Shown: piece by piece, positions 25,950-35,871 of the stretch | How positions within the stretch are numbered: the stretch's first letter is position 1 | Layout of the letters: every line of letters starts with the position of its first letter | Source of the DNA: Methylocystis parvus OBBP | GTDB taxonomy: Bacteria > Pseudomonadota > Alphaproteobacteria > Rhizobiales > Beijerinckiaceae | Reading direction: 5' to 3' | Length of the DNA stretch: 64,000 nt | Assembly (NCBI RefSeq): GCF_027571405.1 | Contig: NZ_CP092968.1 | Location: 434,001-498,000, forward strand | Translations under genes and position numbers: made by a program | Notes under the pieces: generated by a model | Told to the model about the DNA's origin: nothing | What the model saw: the letters and a program-made list of their open reading frames with translations, nothing else | Databases searched by the model: none

Positions 25950-27494
25950 TCAGAGCCCCACCTCGTCCGCGATACGTAAGGCGTCCGCCAGCGTCATTTG
26001 CGAGCGGCGGGCGAAGGCGGGGTCTTCCTTCGGGAAATCCGAGCGGAACTGCGCGCCCCGGCTTTCCCGCCGCGCCAGCGCCGAAGCGGCGATGAGCAGC
26101 GACGTCGTCAGCATGTTGGAGACTTCGATGTCGTTCGTGCGCGCGGCGAGGCGGCGGATGGCCTTCAGGGCGCCGGTCAATCCAGCGGCGTCGCGGATGA
26201 CGCCGACATTCGCCGACATGAGGTCGCGCAACTCTTCGACGACGGCGAAATCACGTTCATGCGCTGGCGGCTCCATACGCTCCGACGCAATGCGTAAATC
26301 GATTTCGGAAAGTTCCGCCCCTGCGATGTCGGCGGCCGCGCGCGCGCCGAAGACGACGGCCTCCAGGAGGGAATTGGAGGCGAGGCGGTTCGCGCCATGC
26401 ACGCCGGTCGAGGCGACCTCGCCGATCGCCCAGAGACCGGAAAGGCTCGTGCGCCCGCGCGCATCGGTCCAGACGCCGCCCATATGGTAATGCGCCGCCG
26501 GGGCGATGGGGATGAGCTGCGTCACCGGGTCGACGCCGGCGGATTTACAACTTGCGTAAACAGTCGGGAAGCGGTGTGGGAATTCTTCGCCCACGGCGGC
26601 GCGGGCGTCGAGAAAAGCCCCGCGCCCCGCCTTGATGCTCGCAAAGACGCCGCGGGCGACGACGTCGCGGGGTCCGAGTTCCCCGGCGGGATTTACGTCC
26701 AGCAGAAACCGCTTGCCCGCGCGGTCCACGATGATCGCGCCCTCGCCGCGCAGCGCCTCTGTCGCGAGCGGCGCCGGATCGGCGTTGATGTCGATCGCGG
26801 TCGGATGAAACTGCACGAATTCGGCGTCGGCGATAATCGCGCCCGCCCGCGCCGCCATGGCGACGCCGACGCCGCGCGCCTCCACAGGATTGGTCGTCAC
26901 GCGATAGAGATGGCCGACGCCCCCCGTCGCGAGAATGAGCGCGGCGCAGGGAATGTCGCAGATGCGCCCCGAGGCGTGGCGCGCGCGCACGCCGACGACC
27001 CGCCGGCCGCGCGTGAGGATCTGCTGCGCGGAGTAGCCGTCGACGACTGTGATGGAGGGCGTGTCCTTCACGCGCTTCTCGAGCGTCTCCATGATGGCGC
27101 GGCCCGCCGTGTCGCCCATCACGCGGACGATGCGGCGATGGGAATGGGCCGCCTCCTGCGAGGGCGCGAAATGGCCGTTGGTCTTGCGGTCGAAGGGCGC
27201 GCCCCAGGCGGCGAGGTCTTCGACGCGGTCGCGCGCTTCGCTTGCCATGCCGAGCGCGATCTCGCGATCGACGATGCCGCCGCCGGCGGCGACCGTGTCG
27301 TCCGCATGGCGTTCGGCGGCGTCGCCTTCCTCGACGGCGGCGGCGATGCCGCCCTGCGCCCAATAGGAAGAACCGCTGGCCCCGACGGGCGTCGGGGCGA
27401 GAATGGCGACAGGGCGGGGCGCGAGCTTGAGCGCGCAGAAGACCCCCGCGAGGCCGCCGCCGACGATCAGGATGGGTGGGAGCTTGTCGGGCAT
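25950..27494 (-). CDS. nadB: L-aspartate oxidase
   Basis: 514 residues. The FAD-binding N-terminus is [18 protein letters not shown], then [13 protein letters not shown]. Later motifs are [59 protein letters not shown] and [24 protein letters not shown]. It oxidises aspartate to iminoaspartate, the substrate of NadA. The ATG is 3 bp past the DUF4202 stop, so the two are probably co-translated. All expected motifs are present and the length is normal. Confidence 0.96.
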   Translation of the reverse strand: MPDKLPPILIVGGGLAGVFCALKLAPRPVAILAPTPVGASGSSYWAQGGIAAAVEEGDAAERHADDTVAAGGGIVDREIALGMASEARDRVEDLAAWGAPFDRKTNGHFAPSQEAAHSHRRIVRVMGDTAGRAIMETLEKRVKDTPSITVVDGYSAQQILTRGRRVVGVRARHASGRICDIPCAALILATGGVGHLYRVTTNPVEARGVGVAMAARAGAIIADAEFVQFHPTAIDINADPAPLATEALRGEGAIIVDRAGKRFLLDVNPAGELGPRDVVARGVFASIKAGRGAFLDARAAVGEEFPHRFPTVYASCKSAGVDPVTQLIPIAPAAHYHMGGVWTDARGRTSLSGLWAIGEVASTGVHGANRLASNSLLEAVVFGARAAADIAGAELSEIDLRIASERMEPPAHERDFAVVEELRDLMSANVGVIRDAAGLTGALKAIRRLAARTNDIEVSNMLTTSLLIAASALARRESRGAQFRSDFPKEDPAFARRSQMTLADALRIADEVGL

Positions 27495-27497
27495 AAG

Positions 27498-28118
27498 TTA
27501 ATCGAGCGAGACGGCGGCGAGCTTTGCGAGCGCGGCGGCCTCTTTTTCCACGGCGGCGGCGATAAGGGCGCGGGCGCGGTCGGGCAGGGGAAGCGCGAGC
27601 GCCGCCGCATGGCCCCTGGGCGACATTTTGCAGAGCGTCTTGCCCAGAATGTCGACGATCTTCGCGTCGTCATAGCCGGCGTATTTTTCGAGAAACTCGT
27701 CGAAATAATGCGCCAGGAAGACAACGGCCGCGACATTCTCCAGCGCCTGCGATTCGGGGTCCTTTTTGATCTGTTCCTTGCGGATCAGCGCGCCGACATG
27801 GGCGATCGACGCCGCGTCATAACCGTTGGCCCGCATGATCTCGTCCGCGAGTGCGGCGTGATGGATGCGGCAGGCGCGTCGCCAGTCATTGTAGCCCTTG
27901 CGGCCTTCCGGATAGTCGGCGCGCGGGATCTCCCAGCGCTTGAGATGCTGGGCGCGAGCGGCGATTTTGAGGAGATCCGAGGCGTCAGGGTAGATGGCGG
28001 CGAGACGCGCGCTCATGCGCTCGGCGTACAGGATCTCGAAGGCGCGGCCGTCGACCCTGCGCGGATCTTCGGCGTTGGCCGCGTCGATGGCGGCGAGGAC
28101 GGCGTCGAGCGCGGACAT
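27498..28118 (-). CDS. DUF4202 family protein inside the nad operon
   Basis: 206 residues from ATG 28118, which has GGAG nine bases upstream; an ATG at 28130 is the alternative. Conserved text includes DPRRVDGRAFEILYAERMSARLA, AARAQHLKRWEIPR, YPEGRKGYNDWRRACRIHH and LENVAAVVFLAHYFDEF. The His/Asp-rich helical pattern (AQHLKRW, RIHHAALADEI, FLAHYFDEF) resembles metal-binding HD-like helical proteins, but no reaction is established. Placement between nadA and nadB with tight spacing suggests an NAD- or nucleotide-linked role. Confidence 0.87.
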   Translation of the reverse strand: MSALDAVLAAIDAANAEDPRRVDGRAFEILYAERMSARLAAIYPDASDLLKIAARAQHLKRWEIPRADYPEGRKGYNDWRRACRIHHAALADEIMRANGYDAASIAHVGALIRKEQIKKDPESQALENVAAVVFLAHYFDEFLEKYAGYDDAKIVDILGKTLCKMSPRGHAAALALPLPDRARALIAAAVEKEAAALAKLAAVSLD

Positions 28119-28170
28119 GCGGATCTCCATAAGGGTCTCGCTCGTCCCGGCGAGGAGGACCGAGTCCTCC

Positions 28171-29256
28171 TCAGCCGAGATCGATCATCCGCTGCACGCT
28201 CTGACGCGCGCGGGCGGCGACGGCCGGGTCGACGACCACTTCATCGCGAAGATAAAGCAGGCTGTCGAGGATCTTGGGCAGCGTGATGCGCTTCATATGC
28301 GGACAGAAATTGCACGGGCGCACGAATTCCGTGCCGGTCGTCTCGGCCGCGATATTGTCGGCCATGGAGCACTCCGTCACGAGCAGCACGCGCGCCGGCT
28401 TCTTGTTGCGCACATAATCGATCATCGCCGCCGTCGAGCCGGAGAAGTCTGAGACCTCGACGACTTCGCGCGGGCATTCGGGATGGGCGATCACCTTGAG
28501 TCCCGGATGATCGGCCTTGAAGCCCTCGATCTCCTCGGCCGTGAACAGTTCGTGCACCTCGCAGGCGCCTTCCCAGGCGATGATCTTGACCTTGGTCTGC
28601 GCGGCGACGTTCTGCGCGAGGAAACGGTCGGGAACCATGATGACGGTGTCGACGCCCAGGCTCTCCACGACTTTCACGGCGTTGGAGGAGGTGCAGCATA
28701 TGTCGACTTCGGCTTTTACGTCGGCGGAAGTGTTCACATAGGCGACGACCGGGACGCCCGGATATTTGCGGCGCAGAGCGCGGATATCGGCGCCGGTGAT
28801 CGAGGCGGCGAGCGAGCAGCCGGCTTCGGCGTCAGGGATCAGAACCGTCTTTTCCGGGTTCAGGATTTTCGACGTCTCGGCCATGAAATACACGCCGCCC
28901 TGAACGATCACGTCGGCGTCCGATTTGCTCGCCAGCTTGGCGAGCTGCAGGCTGTCGCCAATGTAATCCGAGACGCAGTGATAGATTTCAGGCGTCTGAT
29001 AGTTATGCGCCAAAATCACCGCGTTGCGAGTCTTCTTGATGTCATTGATCGCTTTTACGTAGGGCGCGTGAAACGGCCACTCGACCGGCGGAATCACCCT
29101 GGAGACGCGCTCATAAAGATGCGCGGTCGCAGCTTCGACCTCGGGCGTCCATTCGAGATTGGGGCGCGGCAGCACGGGGAAGCGCGCTTTCGGCCTGGCC
29201 GTGCGCGGCGTTTCGGGCGAAAGCCCGCGAATGAGTTCGACGGTCTGAGACGTCAT
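28171..29256 (-). CDS. nadA: Quinolinate synthase
   Basis: 361 residues. Motifs are [90 protein letters not shown] and [16 protein letters not shown]. Cysteines in AGCSLA, HPEC or CC, and CNFC include the three [4Fe-4S] ligands. It condenses iminoaspartate with dihydroxyacetone phosphate to quinolinate. It is the first gene of the operon; two copies of an inverted repeat precede it (29291 and 29412). Confidence 0.96.
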   Translation of the reverse strand: MTSQTVELIRGLSPETPRTARPKARFPVLPRPNLEWTPEVEAATAHLYERVSRVIPPVEWPFHAPYVKAINDIKKTRNAVILAHNYQTPEIYHCVSDYIGDSLQLAKLASKSDADVIVQGGVYFMAETSKILNPEKTVLIPDAEAGCSLAASITGADIRALRRKYPGVPVVAYVNTSADVKAEVDICCTSSNAVKVVESLGVDTVIMVPDRFLAQNVAAQTKVKIIAWEGACEVHELFTAEEIEGFKADHPGLKVIAHPECPREVVEVSDFSGSTAAMIDYVRNKKPARVLLVTECSMADNIAAETTGTEFVRPCNFCPHMKRITLPKILDSLLYLRDEVVVDPAVAARARQSVQRMIDLG

Positions 29257-29290
29257 GGATGCCTAACCCCTACGTTGACGCCTGCGGCTC

Positions 29291-29311
29291 TTATGCTCGA
29301 ATTGAGTATAA
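29291..29311. promoter_or_regulatory. Inverted-repeat operator candidate 1 of the nad operon
   Basis: TTATGCTC-N5-GAGTATAA, 35 bp upstream of the nadA start. The half sites are inverted apart from one mismatch. A near copy lies 121 bp further upstream. Alphaproteobacterial nad operons are known to be controlled by dedicated repressors such as NadQ or NrtR; assigning one to this site is inference. Confidence 0.65.
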
Positions 29312-29411
29312 GGCGCCCCTACAAAAACCCCGCGGCGAACCCCGCCCGGAGCGCTCATTCATTAGAGTTTAATGACGCAATAGCGCGCCCGCAACCCCAA
29401 CTGCGGAGTAG

Positions 29412-29432
29412 ATATGCTCCCCTTGAGTATAA
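29412..29432. promoter_or_regulatory. Inverted-repeat operator candidate 2 of the nad operon
   Basis: ATATGCTC-N5-GAGTATAA, sharing 17 of 21 positions with the site at 29291, and all of the right half. It is 121 bp (about 11.5 helical turns) from site 1 and 97 bp before the divergent GGDEF-EAL gene, so it could affect either promoter. Confidence 0.6.
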
Positions 29433-29528
29433 AGCAAGGCCCGAGGGGTGCGACAGGGTGCGACGAAATGTTAAGTCTAGCTGCGATTCAGCCGGCAAAC
29501 TTTAAAAAGTAGCAAGGACTGCCGTGGA

Positions 29529-31652
29529 ATGTGGCTGGATCGGATTCCTGTCGGCTCGCTTTGGCGCGGCCGGGAGGAAATAGGATGCAGCCCGGTCATG
29601 TTTATTTTTTCAGCAATTTCCGAGGCCTTCTCTCAGCCGGGAAGCGGCGGCGTTTCCAAGGAGAGCCGCCTTGCGCGATTGCGCCATTTTTTCGAAGGCG
29701 ATCCCCTCGCTTTTGACGACGCCCCGCTATCGCCCGCCGTACGTGGACGGTTTCGCGCCGAGCAGCTGGGCGATCTGGAGCGTTGCACGCCGGTCCTGAT
29801 GCTGGCGTCCTGCTTCAGCGCGCTCGCCTTTTGCATTTCCGTTTGGGAAACGTCTTTCGCCGATCCGGCGAAGATATGGGCGACTCTGATTTTCGCGCTC
29901 GCCGGCGTCATATATGCGCGACGGATCACCGCGCCCCCGCGTCAGCCGCGCGCCGCTTCCGCGCGCGGCGTCTGGCGCGCCACAGCCAATGCGCTCCTGC
30001 ATGGCTCGCTATGGGGGGCGATGCCGCTTTTCTTCTTCAACGACGCGTCGATGCGGCATCAATTGATGATGACTGGCTTCGTCTTCGCGACCCTGTTCGG
30101 CGGCAGCTACGCGCTCAGCATGATCCCCGGCGCGCTGCTCGCGCACGCCATCCCGATCTGGGCGGGATTCACCATCGCGATCCTGTCCCAGCGCGACTCC
30201 GTCTTCGAGATCGTCGCGGCGACCGCCGGCATCTATACTTTTGTCGTCTTGACCGGCGCCATGAAGCGGGCCGGCGCGGCCGCGCGGCGTTGTGCGGCGG
30301 AGGCCGCCGCGCAGGAAGGCGCGTTGCGGGATGAACTCACCCTCATGCCGAACCGGGTCGCCTTCCGGGAAGAGCTGACGCGCTCCTTCGCGCGTCTCGC
30401 GCGGCGCAACGAGCGCTTCGCGCTGATGTGTTTCGATCTCGACGGCTTCAAGAGCGTCAACGACTCGATGGGCCACGAGGTCGGCGACTCCGTGCTCGTC
30501 GAAGCGGCGCGCCGGCTGAAAGCGTCGACGCGCGAAAATGACCTCGTCGCGCGCCTTGGCGGCGACGAATTCGCTCTGATCGCCGTCGACATCCGCGGCG
30601 TCGAGGATGCGGTGACGATCGCCCAGCGCATTCTGGCCAATTTCCGGTCGTCCTTCGAGATCGACGGCCGTTCCGTTCCCATGTCCGTTTCGATCGGCGT
30701 CGCCATCGCGCCCTCCGACGGCGTCGACCCTGAAAGCCTGATGCGCAACGCCGACAGCGCCATGTATGCGACGAAACAGTCGGGACGCTGCGGCTATACG
30801 CTGTTTCGCGACCGCTTCGGTTTCGTCGCCGAGCGCAACACGCTCGACGCCGAGCTCGATCGCGCCTTCGCGCAGCGCGAGCTTTTCATGGTCTATCAGC
30901 CCTTCGTCGACACGCAGACGCAGGAGACGACAGGCTTCGAGGCGTTGCTGCGCTGGCGCCATCCGGTGCGCGGCGTCCTGAGCGCCGGCGAGATCGTCCC
31001 GCTTTTCGAGCGCGTCGGTCAGATCGACCGGGTCGGCGCCTGGGCGTTGCGGGAGGCCATGACGGCGGCGAAACATTGGCCGCCCCATCTCAGAGTGGCG
31101 GTGAACGTCTCCGCGCTGCAACTTCGCAAACCCAATTTCGAACAGATGGTGCTCGACGCCCTCGACGCGAGCGGGCTCGACCCGCACCGGCTGGAGCTGG
31201 AGCTGACCGAGACGGCGATGATCCTCGACGGCGAGAAGGCGTTCGAGATGCTGGCCAATCTGCGCCGCCTCGGCATAAAGACCGCGCTGGACGATCTCGG
31301 TACGGGCTATTCGTCTCTCGCCAATCTCGTCGGGCTGCCGCTCGACCGGCTCAAGATCGACCGCTCCTTCGTCGCCAATATCGAGACCAACCCGATGTGC
31401 AGCTCGGTCGTAAAGCTGACGATCGAGCTGGCGCGGTCGCTGTCGTTGCTGATCACCGCCGAGGGCGTCGAGACGGAATGCCAGTTCAAGATTCTCAGCG
31501 ATCTCGGCTGCCGCGAGGTTCAGGGCTATCTGTTCAGCTATCCGCGGCCGGCGAACCAGGTGGCGAGCCTGTTCGGCGTCTGCCCGATGGTCGAATCCGG
31601 CGCGCCACGACCGGCGGAAAGCGATGCCCCGCCCATCACCGCCGTCGGCTGA
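29529..31652 (+). CDS. Membrane-anchored GGDEF-EAL cyclic-di-GMP enzyme
   Basis: 707 residues. Residues about 85-245 hold about six hydrophobic helices with no recognisable sensor family. The GGDEF domain follows: DELTLMPNRVAFREEL, FDLDGFKSVND, inhibitory site RENDLVA five residues before RLGGDEFAL (about 340-352). The EAL domain has GFEALLRWRHP (about 468), ELELTETAMI, LDDLGTGYSSLANL and ITAEGVET, all intact. So both diguanylate cyclase and phosphodiesterase activity are possible, with product inhibition. c-di-GMP commonly controls EPS. An ATG at 29598 is an alternative start; AAGGA lies 13 bases before 29529. Confidence 0.93.
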   Translation: MWLDRIPVGSLWRGREEIGCSPVMFIFSAISEAFSQPGSGGVSKESRLARLRHFFEGDPLAFDDAPLSPAVRGRFRAEQLGDLERCTPVLMLASCFSALAFCISVWETSFADPAKIWATLIFALAGVIYARRITAPPRQPRAASARGVWRATANALLHGSLWGAMPLFFFNDASMRHQLMMTGFVFATLFGGSYALSMIPGALLAHAIPIWAGFTIAILSQRDSVFEIVAATAGIYTFVVLTGAMKRAGAAARRCAAEAAAQEGALRDELTLMPNRVAFREELTRSFARLARRNERFALMCFDLDGFKSVNDSMGHEVGDSVLVEAARRLKASTRENDLVARLGGDEFALIAVDIRGVEDAVTIAQRILANFRSSFEIDGRSVPMSVSIGVAIAPSDGVDPESLMRNADSAMYATKQSGRCGYTLFRDRFGFVAERNTLDAELDRAFAQRELFMVYQPFVDTQTQETTGFEALLRWRHPVRGVLSAGEIVPLFERVGQIDRVGAWALREAMTAAKHWPPHLRVAVNVSALQLRKPNFEQMVLDALDASGLDPHRLELELTETAMILDGEKAFEMLANLRRLGIKTALDDLGTGYSSLANLVGLPLDRLKIDRSFVANIETNPMCSSVVKLTIELARSLSLLITAEGVETECQFKILSDLGCREVQGYLFSYPRPANQVASLFGVCPMVESGAPRPAESDAPPITAVG

Positions 31653-31705
31653 ACGGACGAATTCGAGGGTCGCGGCGGACGGCAAAGCTGCTATAGACGG
31701 TCGCC

Positions 31706-32647
31706 ATGCAGGCAGACGTCATTTTCCCGTACCGCCACCTTCTCGGCATCGAAGGCCTGAAGCGTCCGCACATCGAAGCCCTGCTCGACATGGCCGAGCA
31801 GGCGGTCGAAGTGTCCCGCCAGGTCGAGAAGAAGCGCTCCAACCTGCGCGGGCGCACGCAAATCAATCTGTTCTACGAACCGTCGACGCGGACGCAGGCC
31901 TCATTCGAGATCGCCGGCAAGCGCCTCGGCGCCGACGTCATGAATATGTCCGTGGCGCGTTCGTCCGAGTCCAAGGGCGAGACGCTGCTCGATACGGCGA
32001 TGACGCTCAACGCGATGCGGCCCGACATCATCGTCGTTCGTCATGCGCAGGCGGGCGCGGCGCATCTTCTCGCGCGCAAGGTGGATTGTTCGGTCGTCAA
32101 CGCCGGCGACGGCGCGCATGAGCATCCGACGCAGGCGCTGCTCGACGCTCTCACCATCCGGCGCAACAAGGGCCGCATCGAGGGGCTGAACGTCGCCATT
32201 TGCGGCGACATTCTTCATTCGCGCGTCGCACGCTCCAACATCATCCTGCTGTCGGCGCTCGGCGCGCGGGTTCGGGTCGTCGGCCCCTCGACGCTCGCGC
32301 CCGACAGCCTCTCGCGCCTTGGCGTCGAGGTGCATCACGACATGAAGCGCGGCCTCGCCGGCGCCGACATCATCATGATGCTGCGCCTTCAGAAGGAGCG
32401 CATGGCCGGCGCGCTGGCGCCGAGCGCGCGCGAATATTTCCACTTCTTCGGCCTGGACGAAGAGAAGCTCGCCTATGCGGCGCCCGAGGCGCTGGTGATG
32501 CATCCGGGGCCAATGAACCGCGGCGTCGAGATCGATTCTGGCGTCGCCGACAGCGCGCGGTCGCTGATCCGCGAGCAGGTCGAGATGGGCGTCGCCGTCC
32601 GCATGGCCGTCCTGGAGGCCCTCGCGCAGCACTTGCCGAATGTGTAA
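31706..32647 (+). CDS. pyrB: Aspartate carbamoyltransferase catalytic subunit
   Basis: 313 residues. Carbamoyl-phosphate site [17 protein letters not shown]; mobile loop [16 protein letters not shown]; aspartate-site regions [26 protein letters not shown] and [11 protein letters not shown]. It makes N-carbamoyl-aspartate, the committed step of pyrimidine synthesis. In many relatives pyrC (dihydroorotase) follows directly; here a palindromic repeat and an unrelated membrane protein follow. No regulatory pyrI is seen. Confidence 0.96.
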   Translation: MQADVIFPYRHLLGIEGLKRPHIEALLDMAEQAVEVSRQVEKKRSNLRGRTQINLFYEPSTRTQASFEIAGKRLGADVMNMSVARSSESKGETLLDTAMTLNAMRPDIIVVRHAQAGAAHLLARKVDCSVVNAGDGAHEHPTQALLDALTIRRNKGRIEGLNVAICGDILHSRVARSNIILLSALGARVRVVGPSTLAPDSLSRLGVEVHHDMKRGLAGADIIMMLRLQKERMAGALAPSAREYFHFFGLDEEKLAYAAPEALVMHPGPMNRGVEIDSGVADSARSLIREQVEMGVAVRMAVLEALAQHLPNV

Positions 32648-32702
32648 GATCGCCAGCAAATGGGTCTAGCGGCTTGCTTCAAATTAAGTTGCGAGGTTTG
32701 GG

Positions 32703-32802
32703 ACCCCCACCCCAATCCTCCCCCTTCCAGGGGGAGGGAGCGGAGACGCCGCTTGCGTTCTTCCCTCCCCCTGACAGGGGGAGGGTCAGGGAGGGGGGCT
32801 CC
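32703..32802. repeat. Dispersed palindromic repeat, copy 3 (after pyrB)
   Basis: Two CCCTCCCC/GGGGAGGG hairpins in tandem (CCTCCCCCTTCCAGGGGGAGG and CCCTCCCCCTGACAGGGGGA), flanked by ACCCCCACCCC on the left and CAGGGAGGGGGG on the right. Same family as copies at 18076, 25801 and 41290. Could also terminate pyrB transcription. Confidence 0.8.
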
Positions 32803-32844
32803 CAGCTCTTACGGGATGCGCCCGAGACCTGAAAGAGGTGAGAA

Positions 32845-33189
32845 ATGCTCAAGTTGGTCCGCTTCCTCGGATTGGTGTCGCAATCGATCTTCATCCAGTT
32901 CGTGCATGTTTTCGGCCTTGTGGCCTTCGTCGCCTCGGCGGCGCTCGGCTGGTTCCGGCTGCCGTCATGGCTCGTTCCGGTCGTCGCCGTCATCTCGGGG
33001 GTGGTCGCCGATAAGTATATCGACGAGAGCTCCGTGACGGGAATTCTCGAAAAGGCCTCGCTCGCCAATCAGCGCGGCGGCTTTCTGCTCGTCGTCTATT
33101 TCGTGATCTGCGCGGTGGGCTATGTGACCGGCGCCTATGGACGCAACTATATGCGCCGGGGGCTGCCCGCCATCGGCGCCAAGAAATAG
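32845..33189 (+). CDS. Small multi-spanning membrane protein, unknown
   Basis: 114 residues. Three hydrophobic segments (QFVHVFGLVAFVASAALGWF, LVPVVAVISGVVA and GGFLLVVYFVICAVGYVTGAY), basic C-terminus (RNYMRRGLPAIGAKK). AGAGGTGAGAA before the ATG is a good ribosome site. No family recognised. A clear terminator follows 20 bp after the stop. Confidence 0.7.
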   Translation: MLKLVRFLGLVSQSIFIQFVHVFGLVAFVASAALGWFRLPSWLVPVVAVISGVVADKYIDESSVTGILEKASLANQRGGFLLVVYFVICAVGYVTGAYGRNYMRRGLPAIGAKK

Positions 33190-33208
33190 ACGGTCGCCGT
33201 TCGCAAAG

Positions 33209-33252
33209 AGGGCCGGGGGGCGGCGTCGCCCATCCGGCCCTTTTTCTGTTTT
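33209..33252 (+). terminator. Intrinsic terminator
   Basis: Stem AGGGCCGG/CCGGCCCT (33209-33216 with 33234-33241) followed by TTTTTCTGTTTT. It ends the 32845 gene and abuts the convergent cysK stop. Confidence 0.85.
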
Positions 33253-34228
33253 AGAGCCCCTCGAACAGCGCCGTGGAGAGATAGCGCTCGGCGAAGGAGG
33301 GGATGATCAGCACGATATTCTTGCCTTCGGCCTCGGGACGATTGGCGACTTCAAGCGCCGCCGCAACGGCCGCGCCGGAGGAGATGCCGACCGGAATTCC
33401 TTCGATGCGCGCCAAAAGCCGAGCGTTGTCGAAGGCGGTCTGATTGCCGATAGTGACGATCTCGTCGATGACGGCGCGATCGAGGATCGGCGGCACGAAG
33501 CCCGCGCCGATGCCCTGGATCTTGTGCGGTCCCGGCGGCCGGCCGGAAAGCACCGCCGAATCCTCCGGCTCCACGGCGACCACGCGCAGCGCCGGATTGC
33601 GGCTCTTGAGCACCTGGCCGACGCCCGTAATCGTGCCGCCCGTGCCGACGCCGGAGATGAAATAGTCCACCTTGCCGTCCGTGTCGTTCCAGATCTCCTC
33701 CGCCGTCGTGACGCGGTGGATTTCGGGATTGGCGGGGTTCTCGAACTGCTGCGGGATGACGGCGCCGGGAGTCTCCGCCGCGAGCTCGCCCGCTTTGGCG
33801 AGCGCGCCCTTCATGCCTTGCGAAGCGGGAGTGAGCACGAGCTCGGCGCCGAGCAGGGCCAGCATCTTGCGGCGTTCGATCGACATGGATTCCGGCATGA
33901 CGAGGATCAGCCGATAGCCGCGCGCCGCGGCGACGAAGGCGAGGGCGATGCCCGTATTGCCGGAGGTCGGCTCGATAAGCACGGTCTGGCCGGGGGAAAT
34001 CTTGCCGCTCTTCTCGAGCGCCTCGATCATGGCGACGCCGATGCGGTCCTTGACGCTCGCGATCGGATTGAAGAATTCCAGCTTGGCGAGAAGATTGGCT
34101 TTGACGCCCTTGTCCTTCGCCAGCCTGTCGAGGCGTACGATCGGCGTGTCGCCGATCGTCTGCGTGATCGAATCGTAGATGCGGCCCCGGCCCGGCTTGG
34201 CGGACGGCGTGAAGCTCGTATCCGACAT
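33251..34228 (-). CDS. cysK: Cysteine synthase A (O-acetylserine sulfhydrylase)
   Basis: 325 residues, fold-type II PLP enzyme. The PLP lysine is in [17 protein letters not shown], the substrate loop is [12 protein letters not shown] and the phosphate-binding loop is [13 protein letters not shown]-terminus [15 protein letters not shown] is typical. It makes cysteine from O-acetylserine and sulfide. AAGGGGAGGAACAAA provides a strong ribosome site. It follows the TauE-like gene by 19 bp, so both are one operon, facing an Rrf2 regulator. Confidence 0.94.
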   Translation of the reverse strand: MSDTSFTPSAKPGRGRIYDSITQTIGDTPIVRLDRLAKDKGVKANLLAKLEFFNPIASVKDRIGVAMIEALEKSGKISPGQTVLIEPTSGNTGIALAFVAAARGYRLILVMPESMSIERRKMLALLGAELVLTPASQGMKGALAKAGELAAETPGAVIPQQFENPANPEIHRVTTAEEIWNDTDGKVDYFISGVGTGGTITGVGQVLKSRNPALRVVAVEPEDSAVLSGRPPGPHKIQGIGAGFVPPILDRAVIDEIVTIGNQTAFDNARLLARIEGIPVGISSGAAVAAALEVANRPEAEGKNIVLIIPSFAERYLSTALFEGL

Positions 34229-34247
34229 TTTGTTCCTCCCCTTGTTC

Positions 34248-35051
34248 TCAAATCGACAGCTTGACGCCTACCGCCGCCATCATTGTCGCAAGCGCCGGCC
34301 TCAAATAGTGGTCGGGAACGCGGGCGGCGAGGTGACTGCCAATGGCGATGCCCGGCAGAGAGCCGATCAGGAGAGAGAATAGCAAGAGCCAATCCACGCC
34401 GCCCATCAGCCAATGTCCGACGCCGGCGACGAGCGTCAGCGGCACCGCATGCGCGATATCGGAGCCGACCAGACGCACGGTCGGCGTGCGAGGATAAAGC
34501 GCGAGCAGGATCGTCATGCCGACCGCCCCCGCGCCGACGGAGGAAACCGACACGAGAACCCCGAGGAAGGCGCCGAGCGTCATGGTGAGGGCGCAGACCC
34601 GGCGGTCGCTCATATCGTCGAGATGATGCGCGATGTAATCGAGGATCCAGCGACGGAAGAGGATGGCGGCGGCGGTGAGCAGAAGCGCGAAACCGAGCGC
34701 AGAAGTGATGAGGCCGTTGGCCGCATGGCCGGCGGTCTTGCCGAGCCAGGACAAGGTGACCAGCGCGGCGATGGTCGCCGGGACGGAGCCGCTGGCCAGC
34801 CGTCGCGTAATGCGCCAATCGACCGTGCCGTTGAGGGCGTGGACCAGCGTCCCGTTGCTTTTCGTGATCGCCGCATAAAGCAGGTCCGTGCCGACGGCCG
34901 TCGTTGGCGCTATTCCGAAAAGGAGCACCAGGATGGGGGTCATGAGCGAACCGCCGCCGACGCCGGTGAAGCCGACCAGCCCGCCCACAACGAATCCCGA
35001 TAAGGAATACAGCGGATTAAAGGCATGGAGCGCATCGGCGAGCATGGACAT
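34248..35051 (-). CDS. TauE/SafE-family sulfur-anion permease
   Basis: 267 residues with about seven or eight helices. The TauE/SafE signature [28 protein letters not shown] is at the N-terminus and its second repeat half is [26 protein letters not shown]. Family members move sulfite, sulfoacetate or other organic or sulfur anions across the inner membrane. The link to sulfur is strengthened by co-transcription with cysK. ATG 35051 has AAGGGT upstream. Confidence 0.9.
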   Translation of the reverse strand: MSMLADALHAFNPLYSLSGFVVGGLVGFTGVGGGSLMTPILVLLFGIAPTTAVGTDLLYAAITKSNGTLVHALNGTVDWRITRRLASGSVPATIAALVTLSWLGKTAGHAANGLITSALGFALLLTAAAILFRRWILDYIAHHLDDMSDRRVCALTMTLGAFLGVLVSVSSVGAGAVGMTILLALYPRTPTVRLVGSDIAHAVPLTLVAGVGHWLMGGVDWLLLFSLLIGSLPGIAIGSHLAARVPDHYLRPALATMMAAVGVKLSI

Positions 35052-35158
35052 GGCGGCGACCCTTGACTATTCCACTGTATTCTCATGTTAATTGACGCAA
35101 CGCACGGGCTTTAGGCGTCAAATGCCTGACTCATAAACCCATGCCCGTCAATTGTCTA

Positions 35159-35170
35159 TTAGTCCACTAA
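35159..35170. promoter_or_regulatory. Palindrome between tauE-cysK and rrf2
   Basis: TTAGTCCACTAA is a perfect 5+2+5 inverted repeat in the divergent spacer. TAGTC/GACTA also occurs at 35065-35069 and inside GTGATTTAGTCAC (35227-35239). Together they are candidate binding sites for the adjacent Rrf2 protein; no experimental motif is known to me for this regulator. Confidence 0.4.
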
Positions 35171-35313
35171 ACTAGTTGGCCTCAATTGCCCAGCTCGGAG
35201 GGGCTAATATGAAAAAACTCAAATATGTGATTTAGTCACGAGATCAGCCCGACACGCTGGAATATTCTCGTCCGAGTCGCTCCGCTCGCGCGAAGCTGTG
35301 GTAAAAAATCCCG

Positions 35314-35799
35314 ATGCTGACAAAAAAAGCCAAATACGGCCTCAAGGCGATGGCCTATCTCGCCGGGGTCGAGCCTGGGCAGACCGCTCTCGTGGCGGAC
35401 ATCGCCGCCGCCAATCAAATCCCCAAGAAATTTCTCGACGCCATTCTCAGCGAACTGCGCAACGCCGGCTATGTCCACTCCAAGAAGGGGAAGGGCGGCG
35501 GCTATATGCTCGCGCGCCCCCCGGGCGAGATCAGCGTCGGCAATCTCGTCCGCACCCTGGACGGCCCCCTGGCTCCGATTCAATGCGCCAGCCGCCGCCT
35601 TTACCGCAGGTGCGAAGATTGCCTCGACGAGACCCATTGCGCCGTCCGGCTCGTGATGATCGAGGCCCGGGACGCCATTGCGCGGGTGCTGGACAATACG
35701 TCCCTCGACCAGATGCGCGCCCTCGGCGAGGCGGGCATGACGCTTCTGGACGGAGCGGCCGCCAAGGCTTCCGGCTCCGCAGCCATGGACATGGCGTGA
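35314..35799 (+). CDS. Rrf2-family transcriptional regulator
   Basis: 161 residues. The winged helix starts MLTKKAKYGLKAMAYLA, recognition part IPKKFLDAILSELRNAGYVHSKKGKGGGYMLARPP. Four cysteines follow: QCASRRLYRRCEDCLDETHC (about 92-111). IscR/NsrR-type Rrf2 proteins use three Cys for an Fe-S cluster; here four are available with different spacing. Divergent from tauE-cysK, so likely a CymR-like regulator of sulfur metabolism or a redox/Fe-S sensor. Confidence 0.9.
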   Translation: MLTKKAKYGLKAMAYLAGVEPGQTALVADIAAANQIPKKFLDAILSELRNAGYVHSKKGKGGGYMLARPPGEISVGNLVRTLDGPLAPIQCASRRLYRRCEDCLDETHCAVRLVMIEARDAIARVLDNTSLDQMRALGEAGMTLLDGAAAKASGSAAMDMA

Positions 35800-35871
35800 G
35801 CCGGAACCTATAAAGCCCGCGTCGGCGATACCGGCGAATTCAGCAAAAATAGAGGCCGGCGGCGCGCCGGG

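Noticed and set aside
26397..28286. 629-codon plus-strand ORF over nadB and DUF4202
   Set aside because: Antisense of two real genes with motifs; no homology signal.
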